Shown piece by piece: positions 17,699-27,089 of a stretch of DNA of 64,000 nucleotides. The stretch is from Succinivibrio dextrinosolvens DSM 3072. Its GTDB lineage: Bacteria; Pseudomonadota; Gammaproteobacteria; Enterobacterales; Succinivibrionaceae. Below the pieces are notes generated by a model, which saw nothing but the letters and a program-made list of their open reading frames with translations, made no database searches and was not told the origin of the DNA. A program made the position numbers and the translations under genes. The first letter of the stretch is position 1. Each line of letters starts with the position of its first letter. Location of the stretch: NCBI RefSeq assembly GCF_900167015.1, contig NZ_FUXX01000005.1:1-64000 (forward strand), given 5' to 3'.

Positions 17699-18541
17699 TT
17701 AAACAACTACAGTCTGGGTTAGAACACTGACCTCAGGATCGTTTAAGGTACCGTTCTCCACAGCCTTAACAATATCAGTCTGTGAATACTTATCCTCAGG
17801 ATAAACAACAACCACAGCCTTATCCTGATTCTGCAGGAAGTTATGCTCACCGTATTCTGTATAGCGAGTAGCACCTACAGAAACCATGATCTGTGATGGG
17901 AAACCTGCCTCAGCAAGATAGCTGTTAATCATTTCAGCAGGACCTTCATTCTGCTGATTATTAAGCTTGTCAATAAGCCACTCAATCAGCTTGCCGTAAA
18001 TATAGCTGTAATCACGGACTGCACTGTCCTCTCCATAAGGATGAACAACCCCGTCACGAACCAGGAATGAAGCAATTCTGTATCTGTTTAAGATACCCTT
18101 GTCATCAAAACGGTCGATGGCAATTGCGTTGTCAGAAAAGCCCTTTGATGATGGTCCCCAGTTTTTCTTCTGAGAAATCTTCTTAGCTCCTTCCTTGCGG
18201 ATAGAGCAGTCATTTGATGCACCGAAGAAAACAGGTGTCAGAGCAACAACCTTGCCTTCAGCCCACTCAACATTGCAGATAATTGCACACTCAGGTTCAA
18301 TCTGAAGCTTCTGCTCTCCCTGAGGGAAAATAATCTTGGTAGAATCAAAAGGAAATACGCCTAAAAACTCAGGGGTAACTTTTGAAGCATGAGGAATGAA
18401 TGTTGGGAACACAGCCTTTGGAGCCTTGGCTTCTGCTGTTTTAACATTAGTAAAATCAACAGCCTCACCAGCCTGTTCCAGATGTCCGGTAAAATTACCC
18501 GCTACGCCGAAGGTAGCCATCATTTTCAAGTTAATAGCCAT
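17699..18541 (-). CDS. DUF5718 family protein (fumarylacetoacetase-like fold?)
   Basis: 280 residues beginning with the family-typical GVAGNFTGHLEQAGEA. IEPECAIICN (near residue 80) and GASNDCSIRKEGAKKISQKKNWG (near 125) recall the metal-binding E-P-E and N-D-x-S elements of fumarylacetoacetase-fold proteins. The conserved VGATRYTEYGEHNFL follows near 222. I recognise it as DUF5718 from memory of these segments; its reaction is not known to me. AAGGAG before the ATG. Monocistronic by the terminator downstream. Confidence 0.75.
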   Translation of the reverse strand: MAINLKMMATFGVAGNFTGHLEQAGEAVDFTNVKTAEAKAPKAVFPTFIPHASKVTPEFLGVFPFDSTKIIFPQGEQKLQIEPECAIICNVEWAEGKVVALTPVFFGASNDCSIRKEGAKKISQKKNWGPSSKGFSDNAIAIDRFDDKGILNRYRIASFLVRDGVVHPYGEDSAVRDYSYIYGKLIEWLIDKLNNQQNEGPAEMINSYLAEAGFPSQIMVSVGATRYTEYGEHNFLQNQDKAVVVVYPEDKYSQTDIVKAVENGTLNDPEVSVLTQTVVV

Positions 18542-18703
18542 AAAAAACTCCTTAATTCACTGAGGCTATTTTAGCAATTTTTTGCCTTAATTACATTGAT
18601 GTTACGCCATACCGCTCTTAAAATATACGCATAAAAACAGAAAATGAAGACTCAGATAACTCTTATAAACACAAGACTAAATCAGAATTCTCAAAAATAT
18701 TAC

Positions 18704-19480
18704 ATGAAAAAATTACTGCTAATTCCCCTTCTTACTCTTCTGTGCAGCTGCAGCGTAAACACACCAAAGGCAGAGCTTCAGCATAAATCCTTTCGAGAAG
18801 CCAAGCTAAACATGGTAGAAATCTTCAGAGAGATGGATAACCCAAGGACACTGTACTGCGGATGCAATATCAAATTTCCAAAGCGCGGTGGTTATATGCC
18901 TGATCCTGAAAGTTGCGGCTATCACTCCGACAGATACGCAAAAAACGCAAAAAGGATTGAGGCTGAACACATCATGCCGGCATGGGAGTTTGGGCATAAG
19001 AGACGCTGCTGGGTAAAGGGACACAGAAGAAACTGTGAACACAATGATGCAGAATTTCAGGCAATGCATGCAGATCTGCACAATCTCTACCCTGCTATAG
19101 GAGAGGTTAACAGCGACCGCAACAACTACAGTTTCACTGATAGTCTTTCAGATGATAACTATCATAAAGACTTTATCTCGGGCAAAAAAGTCAGAAATCA
19201 TTCAAGACACAAAGTCAGAGGCTACGGTCAGTGTGAAATGGTAATAGACAGATCAAAGGAAGAGGCAATGCCTCCAGTTAGAGCCCGAGGCATTATCGCC
19301 AGAGCCTATCTTTATATGAGTTCAAGATATAATATAGAACTAGAAAAAGATAAAAAGCATCTTTTCCAAAAATGGGATAAAATGTACGCTCCTGATAAAA
19401 ATGAGTGCCTGAGAAACAGCCGGGTCAGACAAATCCAGGGACATGACAATCCTTTTGTCAGCAGGCAGTGTCATTATTAA
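18704..19480 (+). CDS. endA: Endonuclease I (EndA/DNase I family), predicted lipoprotein
   Basis: Periplasmic or surface DNA endonuclease of the His-Me finger (Endonuclease_1) family. The catalytic region EAEHIMPAWEFG (His/Glu) near residue 84, CGCNIK, the HRRNCEHND cysteine and DLHNLYPAIGEVNSDRNNY are all visible. The frame extends upstream to an ATG at 18644, but the ATG at 18704 places an N-terminal signal (KKLLLIPLLTLLCSCS) with a lipobox-like LLCSC, so I favour export as a lipoprotein. E. coli EndA is a soluble periplasmic protein, so the lipid anchor is unusual and unproven. Neither start has a strong ribosome site. Confidence 0.88.
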   Translation: MKKLLLIPLLTLLCSCSVNTPKAELQHKSFREAKLNMVEIFREMDNPRTLYCGCNIKFPKRGGYMPDPESCGYHSDRYAKNAKRIEAEHIMPAWEFGHKRRCWVKGHRRNCEHNDAEFQAMHADLHNLYPAIGEVNSDRNNYSFTDSLSDDNYHKDFISGKKVRNHSRHKVRGYGQCEMVIDRSKEEAMPPVRARGIIARAYLYMSSRYNIELEKDKKHLFQKWDKMYAPDKNECLRNSRVRQIQGHDNPFVSRQCHY

Positions 19481-19558
19481 AATCAGAAAAAGAGCTTAAG
19501 CCCAGACTATATAAAAACGAATTTCAGCTCGTTTGAGATTTTTTAGCCGAGTTTATAT

Positions 19559-20287
19559 ATGAGAACAGTAAGAATTTGCCAGTATAACGCTAACCTTGCA
19601 GAAAACGTTGAGCTAGAGCTTGATGAAGATGGCTTCGGACACCTTGTTAGAGTTTTACGCTTCAAAGAGAATGATCCCTTTGTGGTTTTTGACGGCAACG
19701 GACACGAGTACGAGGCTGTAATCTGTTCAGCATCAAAATCAAAGGCTACCTATAAATGTGTAAAGGAGATTCAAAGAAACGTTGAGTCCCCTCTTTATAT
19801 TGAACTAGGCCAGGTTATAAGCCGTGGCGATAAGATGGAATTCACTATTCAGAAAGCCTGTGAGCTGGGAATCAGTGAGATAACTCCTCTTTATTCCGCA
19901 AGATGCGGAGTTAAGCTTGATGAAAAGCGCCAGTCTAAAAAGGTTGAGCAGTGGCAGAAGATTGCTATCTCTGCCTGTGAGCAGTCAGGAAGAAATGTGG
20001 TGCCTAAAGTAAATGACATCACCAATATTGACGACTGGTATACACAGAATCCCGAGGCTCTTTCATTAACCCTTGATCCAAGAGCAGACAAGAAACTGAC
20101 TGAGCTTGAAATCAGACAGCATTTAAGACTGTTAATCGGACCTGAAGGCGGCCTTGATGCAGAGGAAATTGCAAAGGCAGCAGAAAACCGTTTTGTCGGC
20201 GTAACCTTAGGACCTAGAATTTTAAGAACCGAGACCGCAGCCCTGGCTGCATTGTGTATTCTCGGAAGCAAATACGGAGACCTTTAA
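19559..20287 (+). CDS. rsmE: 16S rRNA m3U1498 methyltransferase
   Basis: SPOUT-class RNA methyltransferase modifying U1498 of 16S rRNA. The N-terminal PUA-like part contains HLVRVLRFKENDPF. The C-terminal knot has IGPEGGLDAEEI (near residue 190), LGPRILRTETAALAAL and an SAM-binding loop. Length 242 matches E. coli RsmE (243). Its stop TAA shares a base with the queF ATG (TAATG), so the two genes are translationally coupled. Confidence 0.95.
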   Translation: MRTVRICQYNANLAENVELELDEDGFGHLVRVLRFKENDPFVVFDGNGHEYEAVICSASKSKATYKCVKEIQRNVESPLYIELGQVISRGDKMEFTIQKACELGISEITPLYSARCGVKLDEKRQSKKVEQWQKIAISACEQSGRNVVPKVNDITNIDDWYTQNPEALSLTLDPRADKKLTELEIRQHLRLLIGPEGGLDAEEIAKAAENRFVGVTLGPRILRTETAALAALCILGSKYGDL

Positions 20288-21114
20288 TGGAGAACTCACC
20301 ATTAGTTCTTGGAAAGAATACCACCTACGATAACGAATACGCTCCATCAAGACTTCACAGAATTGAAAGAGCGCTTGGCCGTTCAGCAATTAAGCATTTA
20401 AAAAGCTTCAACGGTATGGATATCTGGCGTCTGTATGAAATGACCTATCTGAATTTAAACGGTCTGCCAGAGGTCTGCATGGGTATTATGAAGGTTCCTG
20501 CATCCAGCAGATATATCGTGGAATCAAAGTCCCTAAAGCTTTATGAGCTGTCATTCACCATGACAAAATTTGAGTCTCTAAAAGATGTGGAGACCGTTTT
20601 TGCAAGAGATCTGTCAAGACTTCTTGAATGTGAGGTCGAAGTAAAGCTGTTTGAGGTTAAGAACAAGGAATTTGCCTTTGAGAGTCCAAAGGGAATCTGT
20701 CTTGAAGAGCAGGATTTTGCCAAGAGTATGAGCTTTAAGAGCTACGAGTATTCTCCAAAGGTTCTTACTCTTGCCGAAGGTAAGAAAACTGTCTCAAAGA
20801 TCTATTACACCAATCTCTTCAGATCACTGTGCCCTGTCACCTCTCAGCCGGATCACGCAACAGTAATGATTGAATATAAGGGACTAGCCCCTAACGAAGA
20901 GTCTCTTCTGAATTATCTGGTTTCACTTAGAAATCATCAGGGCTTCCATGAGCAGTGTGTTGAGCTTATCTACTCTGATATCATGCACGCATTAGAGCCT
21001 TCAGAACTTACCGTTTCAGCATTCTTCACCAGAAGAGGCGGTATTGATATCAATCCTGTCAGAACCAATCTAAAAGATCAGAAATTCACTTCTGTAAGAT
21101 TTATTAGACAATAA
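20287..21114 (+). CDS. queF: NADPH-dependent preQ0 reductase, long QueF type
   Basis: Reduces 7-cyano-7-deazaguanine to 7-aminomethyl-7-deazaguanine for queuosine synthesis in tRNA. The 275 residues show the two-halved (tandem T-fold) long form typical of Gammaproteobacteria. The E-S-K-S-x-K-L-Y motif (NADPH site) is near residue 78. The catalytic cysteine lies in LCPVTSQPDHA near 180, and a Glu lies in the C-terminal FHEQCVE segment. A longer frame starts at 20254 inside rsmE, but the TAATG overlap start gives the normal length (E. coli 282). Confidence 0.95.
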   Translation: MENSPLVLGKNTTYDNEYAPSRLHRIERALGRSAIKHLKSFNGMDIWRLYEMTYLNLNGLPEVCMGIMKVPASSRYIVESKSLKLYELSFTMTKFESLKDVETVFARDLSRLLECEVEVKLFEVKNKEFAFESPKGICLEEQDFAKSMSFKSYEYSPKVLTLAEGKKTVSKIYYTNLFRSLCPVTSQPDHATVMIEYKGLAPNEESLLNYLVSLRNHQGFHEQCVELIYSDIMHALEPSELTVSAFFTRRGGIDINPVRTNLKDQKFTSVRFIRQ

Positions 21115-21219
21115 CCACTTAAAAATACAGTATTTTTTACAAAAAGCTGTACACGTCAAATCATGGCCCGCACCTGCGGGCTATAATCTAATGGTAATTA
21201 TTATAAATAAGGAGCCCAT

Positions 21220-22596
21220 ATGAGTATTGTAGATGTATGGCCATCAGGTTCCATGGCTTTGTTAACCCAAAGCGAAGCCGATGCTTTGTCCCTGTCGAGC
21301 AAGGGAGAGCTTTATGAGCTCTATCGTAACTGCTCTTTAGCTGTTTTAAACAGCGGAAACATTACAGACAATTCAAAGGAATTGCTGGATAATTTCAGTG
21401 ATTTTGAAATAAGCATCATTAGAAACGAGCGAGGTTTAAAACTAGAGCTTATCAATCCACCTAAGAGTGCTGTTGTAGAAGGTGTCGTAATTAAAAAACT
21501 TCGTAACCACCTTTATTCAGTTCTAAGAGATATCGTACAGTTACAGTCCTTAGGTAAGGATGGAGAGAATTTTCTTCGTAAACAGTACGAGTCAGAAAGT
21601 GCATATATTACTAACCTGATCTTTATCATTCTGCGTAATGCAGGTGTACTTAAGGCAGGTGTAAAACCAAATATCGCTGTATGCTGGGGCGGTCATTCTA
21701 TTTCCAAGTCAGAATATGAATACGCCTATAATGTCGGCCTGGAGCTTGGTTTAAGAAAAATCGATATCTGCACAGGCTGCGGACCTGGTGTAATGGAAGC
21801 TCCTATGAAAGGTTCCTTCCAGGGCTTCTCCGAGCAGTGTGAGCAGGATAAATGCCGCATGATTGGTCTTACCGAACCATCAATCATTGCGGCAGAACCA
21901 CCTAATGCAATGGTTTCTGATCTGGTTATTCTGCCTGATATCGAAAAACGTCTTGAGGCTTTTGTAAGATTAGGTCACACAATGATTATCTTTCCGGGCG
22001 GACCAGGAACCGCAGAAGAGCTGCTGTATATTCTTGCCATTAAGATGAGTGGAGAGAATAAACATAACTATCTGCCTTTAATCCTGACCGGCAACAAGGA
22101 ATCAGAAGAGTATTTCAATGCCTTAACAGAATTTTTAGTACTCTGCTTTGGTCCTGATGTAACCAGATATTACGATCTGATTATTGATGATCCTGTAGCT
22201 GTAGCAACCAAGGTTAAGCAGAATAATGAGTCTGTACTTGATCACAGAACCATTACTCACGATTCCTACTGCTTTAACTGGACATTAAAGATCCCTTATG
22301 AGCTGCAGATTTCTAATCCTGTTTCTCATGAATTCATGGCTAAACTGAACCTCAAGCGAGACCAGGAACCTTGGAAGCTTGCCTGCAATCTGAGAGCAGC
22401 CTTCTCTGGTATCGTGGCAGGTAACGTTAAGGAATACGGTATCAAGCTTGTCGCTCAGAAAGGACCATTCAAGCTCCACGGTGACAAGGATATCATCAGA
22501 TCAATGGATAAGCTTCTGCGAAGCTATATCAAGCAGGGACGTGTACTTCTGTCAAAGAAGGAGTACAAGCCATGTTACGAACTGTGCAAGGACTAA
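21220..22596 (+). CDS. ppnN: Nucleotide 5'-monophosphate nucleosidase PpnN (YgdH)
   Basis: Cleaves the N-glycosidic bond of purine and pyrimidine monophosphates; in E. coli it is alarmone-regulated. 458 residues versus 454 for YgdH. A helical N-terminal domain (residues 1-140) is followed by the LOG Rossmann core with CWGGHSISKSEYEYA, GCGPGVMEAPMKG near 190, and the catalytic PGGPGTAEE near 268. The C-terminal domain ends in KLLRSYIKQGRVLLS. ATG after AAGGAG. Confidence 0.95.
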   Translation: MSIVDVWPSGSMALLTQSEADALSLSSKGELYELYRNCSLAVLNSGNITDNSKELLDNFSDFEISIIRNERGLKLELINPPKSAVVEGVVIKKLRNHLYSVLRDIVQLQSLGKDGENFLRKQYESESAYITNLIFIILRNAGVLKAGVKPNIAVCWGGHSISKSEYEYAYNVGLELGLRKIDICTGCGPGVMEAPMKGSFQGFSEQCEQDKCRMIGLTEPSIIAAEPPNAMVSDLVILPDIEKRLEAFVRLGHTMIIFPGGPGTAEELLYILAIKMSGENKHNYLPLILTGNKESEEYFNALTEFLVLCFGPDVTRYYDLIIDDPVAVATKVKQNNESVLDHRTITHDSYCFNWTLKIPYELQISNPVSHEFMAKLNLKRDQEPWKLACNLRAAFSGIVAGNVKEYGIKLVAQKGPFKLHGDKDIIRSMDKLLRSYIKQGRVLLSKKEYKPCYELCKD

Positions 22597-22659
22597 GCTG
22601 AAAAGAAAACAGAGAGCTCAAAGACAATATACTCTGAGTTCTCTGTATTACTTGTCTAG

Positions 22660-22679
22660 AGTTAATCTCCCGATTAACT
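22660..22679. repeat. Perfect hairpin between convergent ppnN and the AhpF-like gene
   Basis: AGTTAATC (22660-22667) / GATTAACT (22672-22679), covering the stop codon of the minus-strand gene. No T run follows on either strand, so a terminator role is doubtful. Another weaker inverted repeat (GAGAGCTCA / TGAGTTCTC) lies just left. Confidence 0.4.
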
Positions 22680-24309
22680 ACAGAGTTGAAATCAGCTCAA
22701 CAAAATCTCCAGCATTCTTCTTACCGAAAACCACCTTTGAATCATTCAGAATAATACAAGGAACACTCATGATATTGTATTTATCCTTCAAATCAGGATA
22801 GTACTGAATATCAAACATCTGAGCCTTAACCTTCTCACTCAAGGAGGCAATTCGCTGAGAGCCCATTACCGCTTCAGGACACATGGTGCAGCTTAAGGAC
22901 ACGACAACCTTGATATCAACATCCTTATCTATTGCCTTAATTGATGACAGAAGAGCATCATCAATTGCCTGCCCAGGACCTGCGGTATTGTATAAAGCCA
23001 CAATAAAGGAATTGAACTCGTGCCCTCCTGGTACGCCATGGAATACTATTCTGTCTGACGAACCATCATGATTCAGAATATGAATACCAGGCTCTGAGTC
23101 GGTATTTATAACTTCATAATGAATTCGCTCTGAGAGGGATGAGAACTCTTCACTAAAGCCCTTAAGCTTTGCGGCTAGCTCAGAGTTATCATCGTGAACT
23201 CTAATAATCACATCATTCTCAAATTTTGCGATTACAGCCCCAACCTGAGCCTTTATTTCTGCCGACAGGAAGGAATCAGAGTCTTCACTCTCTGTAGAAA
23301 TAACCTTTGCTGAAGGAGCACTCTTACTGTCTGAAGATGATTTCTCCTGCTTGAATTCAGGCAGACTCAGCTCATCATGAAGCTTTGAGATATGCTTTTC
23401 TGCTGCAGTTGCACTGATAGCGCCATCGGATACGGCAGTTACAACCTGACGCAGATTCTTGACACACAGATCACCTGCGGCATAAACACCTTCAACAGAA
23501 GTCATTCTGTTCTCATCTGTGATTACATATCCGTTTTCATCTAATGTAATCTTACCCTTAAACAGAGAGGTATTAGGAACATAGCCTGCGAATACGAAAA
23601 CTCCGAAATTCTGTCCATCTGAAGATCTGAAATCAGATTCTTCACGTGTAACATTATTGATTAGTTTTGCATATTCAACAGAGTTCTCTCCGTCCACCTT
23701 TAGAACTTCAGTATTGAAACGGACTTTTATTGATGGGTATTTTTTAAGCTCATCGCTGACACTTCTGGCACATTTAAAATCGTCAGAACGAACACAGATG
23801 GTTATAGAGCGGGCATATTTAGTCAGAAAGATACTCTCTTCAACTGCAGCAAAGCCACCTCCGATAACCAGAAGATCTTTTCCTGTAAAGAATTCGCCAT
23901 CACAGGTTGCACAGTACGCAACGCCCCTACCCTGGAATTTATCCTCGCCTTCAAAACCAACTCTTCTTGGATTTGCGCCTGTGGCAATAATTACAGATAG
24001 AGATTTCAGGAGGCCTTTTGAGGTGGTGATTTCTTTGATTTTATCGTTAAGATTCAGAGAAGTAACATCAGCACTTAGGAATTCGGCTCCAAAATTATGA
24101 GCCTGCTGATACATGGTGGAGGTAAGTTCTGTACCGCTGGTACTGATAATACCAGGGTAATTTACGACTTCAGAAGTTATGGTAATCTGACCGCCGATTT
24201 TCTCTTTTTCAACAACTAATACTTTATATCTTGCTCTTGCCAGGTATATAGCGGCGGTTAGCCCCGCTGGGCCACCGCCGATAATAATGGCATCATACAT
24301 TTTATCCAT
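22678..24309 (-). CDS. Thioredoxin reductase/AhpF-like flavoprotein with C-terminal tandem thioredoxin-fold domain
   Basis: 543 residues. Residues 1-315 are a thioredoxin-reductase module: FAD site IIIGGGPAGLTAA, redox pair CATC (133-136), NAD site VIGGGFAAVEE and GVYAAGDLC. After a Ser-rich linker (about 318-350), the C-terminal 190 residues resemble the N-terminal domain of AhpF, with a thioredoxin-fold redox pair CTMC at 474-477 and a cis-Pro SVPC. In classical AhpF this domain comes first; here the order is reversed. It lies 20 bases after ahpC, so it should be the electron donor of that peroxidase. Confidence 0.88.
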   Translation of the reverse strand: MDKMYDAIIIGGGPAGLTAAIYLARARYKVLVVEKEKIGGQITITSEVVNYPGIISTSGTELTSTMYQQAHNFGAEFLSADVTSLNLNDKIKEITTSKGLLKSLSVIIATGANPRRVGFEGEDKFQGRGVAYCATCDGEFFTGKDLLVIGGGFAAVEESIFLTKYARSITICVRSDDFKCARSVSDELKKYPSIKVRFNTEVLKVDGENSVEYAKLINNVTREESDFRSSDGQNFGVFVFAGYVPNTSLFKGKITLDENGYVITDENRMTSVEGVYAAGDLCVKNLRQVVTAVSDGAISATAAEKHISKLHDELSLPEFKQEKSSSDSKSAPSAKVISTESEDSDSFLSAEIKAQVGAVIAKFENDVIIRVHDDNSELAAKLKGFSEEFSSLSERIHYEVINTDSEPGIHILNHDGSSDRIVFHGVPGGHEFNSFIVALYNTAGPGQAIDDALLSSIKAIDKDVDIKVVVSLSCTMCPEAVMGSQRIASLSEKVKAQMFDIQYYPDLKDKYNIMSVPCIILNDSKVVFGKKNAGDFVELISTL

Positions 24310-24329
24310 GAGACACCATCCTTTGTGTT

Positions 24330-24914
24330 TTAGATTAAACCAACCAGATCAAATGAAGGCTTTAAGGTTTCCTTACCAGGCTGCCACTTAGCAGGACATA
24401 CCTCATCACCGTGCTCCGCTACAAACTGCAGAGCCTGAACCTTACGAAGAAGCTCTTCAGCGTTACGTCCTACATTGCCTGCACTAACCTCGTAAGCTGC
24501 AATCTTACCCTCAGGATTGATGATGTAAGTTCCACGCTCTGCCATACCGGCATCCTCGATATAGGCATCAACATCACGAGCCAGCGCTCCGGTTGGATCG
24601 CCAATCATAGGATAGCAGATCTTGCCAACCTTCTCGGAGCTCTCATGCCATGCCTTGTGAACAAAGTGAGTATCACAGGAAACAGAGTAGATTTCACAGC
24701 CAATCTTCTTGAAGTTAGCATACTGGTTTTCCAGATCCTCAAGTTCTGTTGGACATACGAATGTAAAGTCAGCTGGATAGAAGAACAGTACTGACCACTT
24801 ACCTAATAAATCAGCCTTGGTAATCTCTCTGAACTCACCCTTGCCTTTTACACCGTCTTTATTCTGGTATACGTTTACTTTGAAGTCTGCTAGCTCTTTA
24901 TTGATTAATGACAT
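24330..24914 (-). CDS. ahpC: Alkyl hydroperoxide reductase C (2-Cys peroxiredoxin)
   Basis: 194-residue typical 2-Cys peroxiredoxin reducing H2O2 and organic peroxides. Peroxidatic cysteine in FTFVCPTELEDL (about residue 53), resolving cysteine in GDEVCPAKW (about 172), and the GTYIINPEGKI strand are all present. First gene of an operon with the AhpF-like reductase. The upstream region has a perfect inverted repeat and a weak Fur-like box. Confidence 0.95.
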   Translation of the reverse strand: MSLINKELADFKVNVYQNKDGVKGKGEFREITKADLLGKWSVLFFYPADFTFVCPTELEDLENQYANFKKIGCEIYSVSCDTHFVHKAWHESSEKVGKICYPMIGDPTGALARDVDAYIEDAGMAERGTYIINPEGKIAAYEVSAGNVGRNAEELLRKVQALQFVAEHGDEVCPAKWQPGKETLKPSFDLVGLI

Positions 24915-25195
24915 AATTAAAACTCCTAGTTAATATATAACTTACTAAAATTAAAAACCTTTTAAATTATCTAATGCTAACTCATATTAGCATTAGATAA
25001 CTCTTATCACTAAAAAAAAGAGAAAGTTTTACAACCTGAATCAAACTTCTCGTTCATTTCATGTTAAGAATAATACCATTTAATTTAATCAAATTGAACG
25101 CTATTGATAATCATTCTTAATAAGAATTAAGATACATTTATAATTCAGATAGTTAGTAATAAAATTTTGTATATATGGGAATTAACTATGATGAA
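24915..25195. other. Promoter region of ahpC, beyond fliR
   Basis: 280 bases without a gene, holding a 34-base perfect inverted repeat (24967-25000, listed separately). TGATAATCATTCTTA at 25105-25119 matches the 7-1-7 Fur box (TGATAATnATTATCA) except at two positions. I could not assign an OxyR site with confidence. Confidence 0.4.
24967..25000. promoter_or_regulatory. Perfect 14-bp inverted repeat upstream of ahpC
   Basis: TTATCTAATGCTAA (24967-24980) and TTAGCATTAGATAA (24987-25000) with a 6-base spacer, 53 bases before the ahpC start. It could be an operator for a peroxide regulator or an mRNA leader hairpin. No T run suited to a terminator follows directly. Confidence 0.5.
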
Positions 25196-25990
25196 CTAAT
25201 GCAGGACGTCAGAACATTCTCTTCCAACAAGAGAACATGCTGTTGAGAACAGCTCGTTAAAGTTGTTGTAGAAATTGCTCATGAATGCGCCTAGTGAGAA
25301 GGTAAGAACAGCAATACCAACAATCATGGAGATTGCAAAACCTAAAGAGAAAATGTTCAGCTGAGGAGCAGCCTTGGTCATAACACCAAGAGTAAAGTTA
25401 ACCACCAGCATGGTACAGATTGCACTCATGGACATGGCAAGACCTGCTTTGAACATTGAACCTGAGAAAAACATCAGATCATTTAAGCTGTTAGTTGGGA
25501 TAAATGATCCCATAGGTAAGGTGGTAAAGCTTTCCAAAAGCAGGTTGAAAAAGAGTAAATGTCCATTTATGGAAAAGAAAACCAGAGTACACAGAACTGT
25601 GAAGAACTGACCTACAACAGGAGTATTGGTACCAGACACAGGATCAACCAGTGAAGCGAAACCTAAGCCTGTCTGCATAGCAACAGCCTGACCTGCAATG
25701 ATAAAAGCCTGGGATACAAACAGAGTAACCATTCCCAGAGCAAGACCGATTAGAACCTCTTTGATAGTAACCAGAATTCCATAAACACTGAATGGCTCAG
25801 TATTAGGAGCCAGATCAGGAATATTTGGAAGCATGCACAGAGTAATAGCCAGAGCAGTAAGAGCCTTAGTCAGCGTAGGAATACTACGTGACGAAATCGC
25901 AAACATACTGCCAAAAAATGCGCCTATTCTGCACAGAGGCCAGACAAGCTGAGCAATAGCAGTTAATGAAATCGGCTCTAAAAAATTCAT
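25196..25990 (-). CDS. fliR: Flagellar export apparatus protein FliR
   Basis: 264-residue polytopic membrane component of the flagellar type III export gate, forming the FliPQR helical pore. The opening PISLTAIAQLVWPLCRIGAFFGSMF and the centre VAMQTGLGFASLVDPVSGTNTPVVGQF are typical. Start overlaps the fliQ stop by one base. It is the last gene of the fli block: flhB and flhA, which often follow, are not here, and ahpC comes next instead. Confidence 0.93.
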   Translation of the reverse strand: MNFLEPISLTAIAQLVWPLCRIGAFFGSMFAISSRSIPTLTKALTALAITLCMLPNIPDLAPNTEPFSVYGILVTIKEVLIGLALGMVTLFVSQAFIIAGQAVAMQTGLGFASLVDPVSGTNTPVVGQFFTVLCTLVFFSINGHLLFFNLLLESFTTLPMGSFIPTNSLNDLMFFSGSMFKAGLAMSMSAICTMLVVNFTLGVMTKAAPQLNIFSLGFAISMIVGIAVLTFSLGAFMSNFYNNFNELFSTACSLVGRECSDVLH

Positions 25991-26259
25991 TACCCAATCG
26001 ACTGAGGAATCAGCTCAATAATAAGTCTGAAGAATGACATCAGCTTTTCAAGGCCCCAGTGAGCACCGAAAATCAGAGCTCCAACAGTAACAACCAGACG
26101 AGGCAGAAAGGATAAGGTCTGCTCGTTAATTGAGGTTGCAGCCTGAAAAACAGACACAATCAAACCGACACACAAAGAAGGAATAATACTGGCACTAACC
26201 AGAATAGCCACCAGTCCTAACGCTTCTCGAACAATATCAATAAAGACCTCGGCTTCCAT
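25990..26259 (-). CDS. fliQ: Flagellar export apparatus protein FliQ
   Basis: 89-residue, two-helix membrane subunit of the export gate. EVFIDIVREALGLVAILVSASIIPSLCVGLIVS followed by FQAATSINEQTLSFLPR is the family signature. Tightly packed between fliP and fliR. Confidence 0.94.
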   Translation of the reverse strand: MEAEVFIDIVREALGLVAILVSASIIPSLCVGLIVSVFQAATSINEQTLSFLPRLVVTVGALIFGAHWGLEKLMSFFRLIIELIPQSIG

Positions 26260-26260
26260 A

Positions 26261-27082
26261 TTATGTTCCTCCGACGCCTATACCAAAGCTTGTCATCAGA
26301 GTACCCATGATGAGAGACCAGCCGTCAACCAGAACAAACAGCATCAGCTTAAAAGGCAGAGACACAATCATTGGCGACAGCATCATCATACCCATAGCCA
26401 TCAGAATGGATGCTACAACCAGGTCAATAATCAGAAATGGCAGGAACAGCATAAAGCCAATCTGGAAGGCTGTCTTAAGCTCACTGATGATAAATGCAGG
26501 AATTACAACTCTCATTGGTACATCATCAAGTTTGTCAATTTTTACATTGGCATACTCTGAGAATGCATTCAGATCAGTCAGTCTGGTCTGAGTTATCATG
26601 AATTTGTGAAGAGGCTTCTGGGCAAGTGAGAAGGCTTCCCTGGCCTCAATCTTCTCTTCCATATAGGGTTCGATAGCAGTGGTGTACATATCATCAAAAA
26701 CGGGAGTCATCACAAACACTGTCATAAACAGAGCTATACCGACAACAACCTGATTTGAAGGTGCGGCCTGCAGACCGATTGCCTGACGAAGAATACTGAT
26801 TACGATTACAATTCTGGTAAAAGAGGTCATCATCACCAGAATAGATGGGATAAATGACAGAAGTCCCATCAGAATAACAACCTGCAGACTTAATGCATAA
26901 TCTGAGGTGCCATCCGGATTGATTTTCACAGTAAAGGCGTTAATATCAAGATTGCCTGCAGCTGAGGCAGTAGGAATAAAATACAGAACGGCAGCACTTA
27001 CAATTGCAATGCAGAGACTGACTGCAAACGTCTTCTTAAGGGAAGCAAGAGTTTTAAGTAAAGCCCTGGTATTTCCCATCAT
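26261..27082 (-). CDS. fliP: Flagellar export apparatus protein FliP
   Basis: Core export-gate subunit. Segments [25 protein letters not shown] and [22 protein letters not shown] are diagnostic. The C-terminal part carries [23 protein letters not shown]. The N terminus has a cleavable signal peptide ending near TASAAG. A longer frame begins at 27112 inside fliO, but AAAGG sits 9 bases before the ATG at 27082, so I use that start (273 residues). Confidence 0.93.
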   Translation of the reverse strand: MMGNTRALLKTLASLKKTFAVSLCIAIVSAAVLYFIPTASAAGNLDINAFTVKINPDGTSDYALSLQVVILMGLLSFIPSILVMMTSFTRIVIVISILRQAIGLQAAPSNQVVVGIALFMTVFVMTPVFDDMYTTAIEPYMEEKIEAREAFSLAQKPLHKFMITQTRLTDLNAFSEYANVKIDKLDDVPMRVVIPAFIISELKTAFQIGFMLFLPFLIIDLVVASILMAMGMMMLSPMIVSLPFKLMLFVLVDGWSLIMGTLMTSFGIGVGGT

Positions 27083-27089
27083 CTCATGA

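Noticed and set aside
19891-20271. Minus-strand frame of 126 codons in rsmE
   Set aside because: Shadow of the SPOUT domain coding sequence; no motif.
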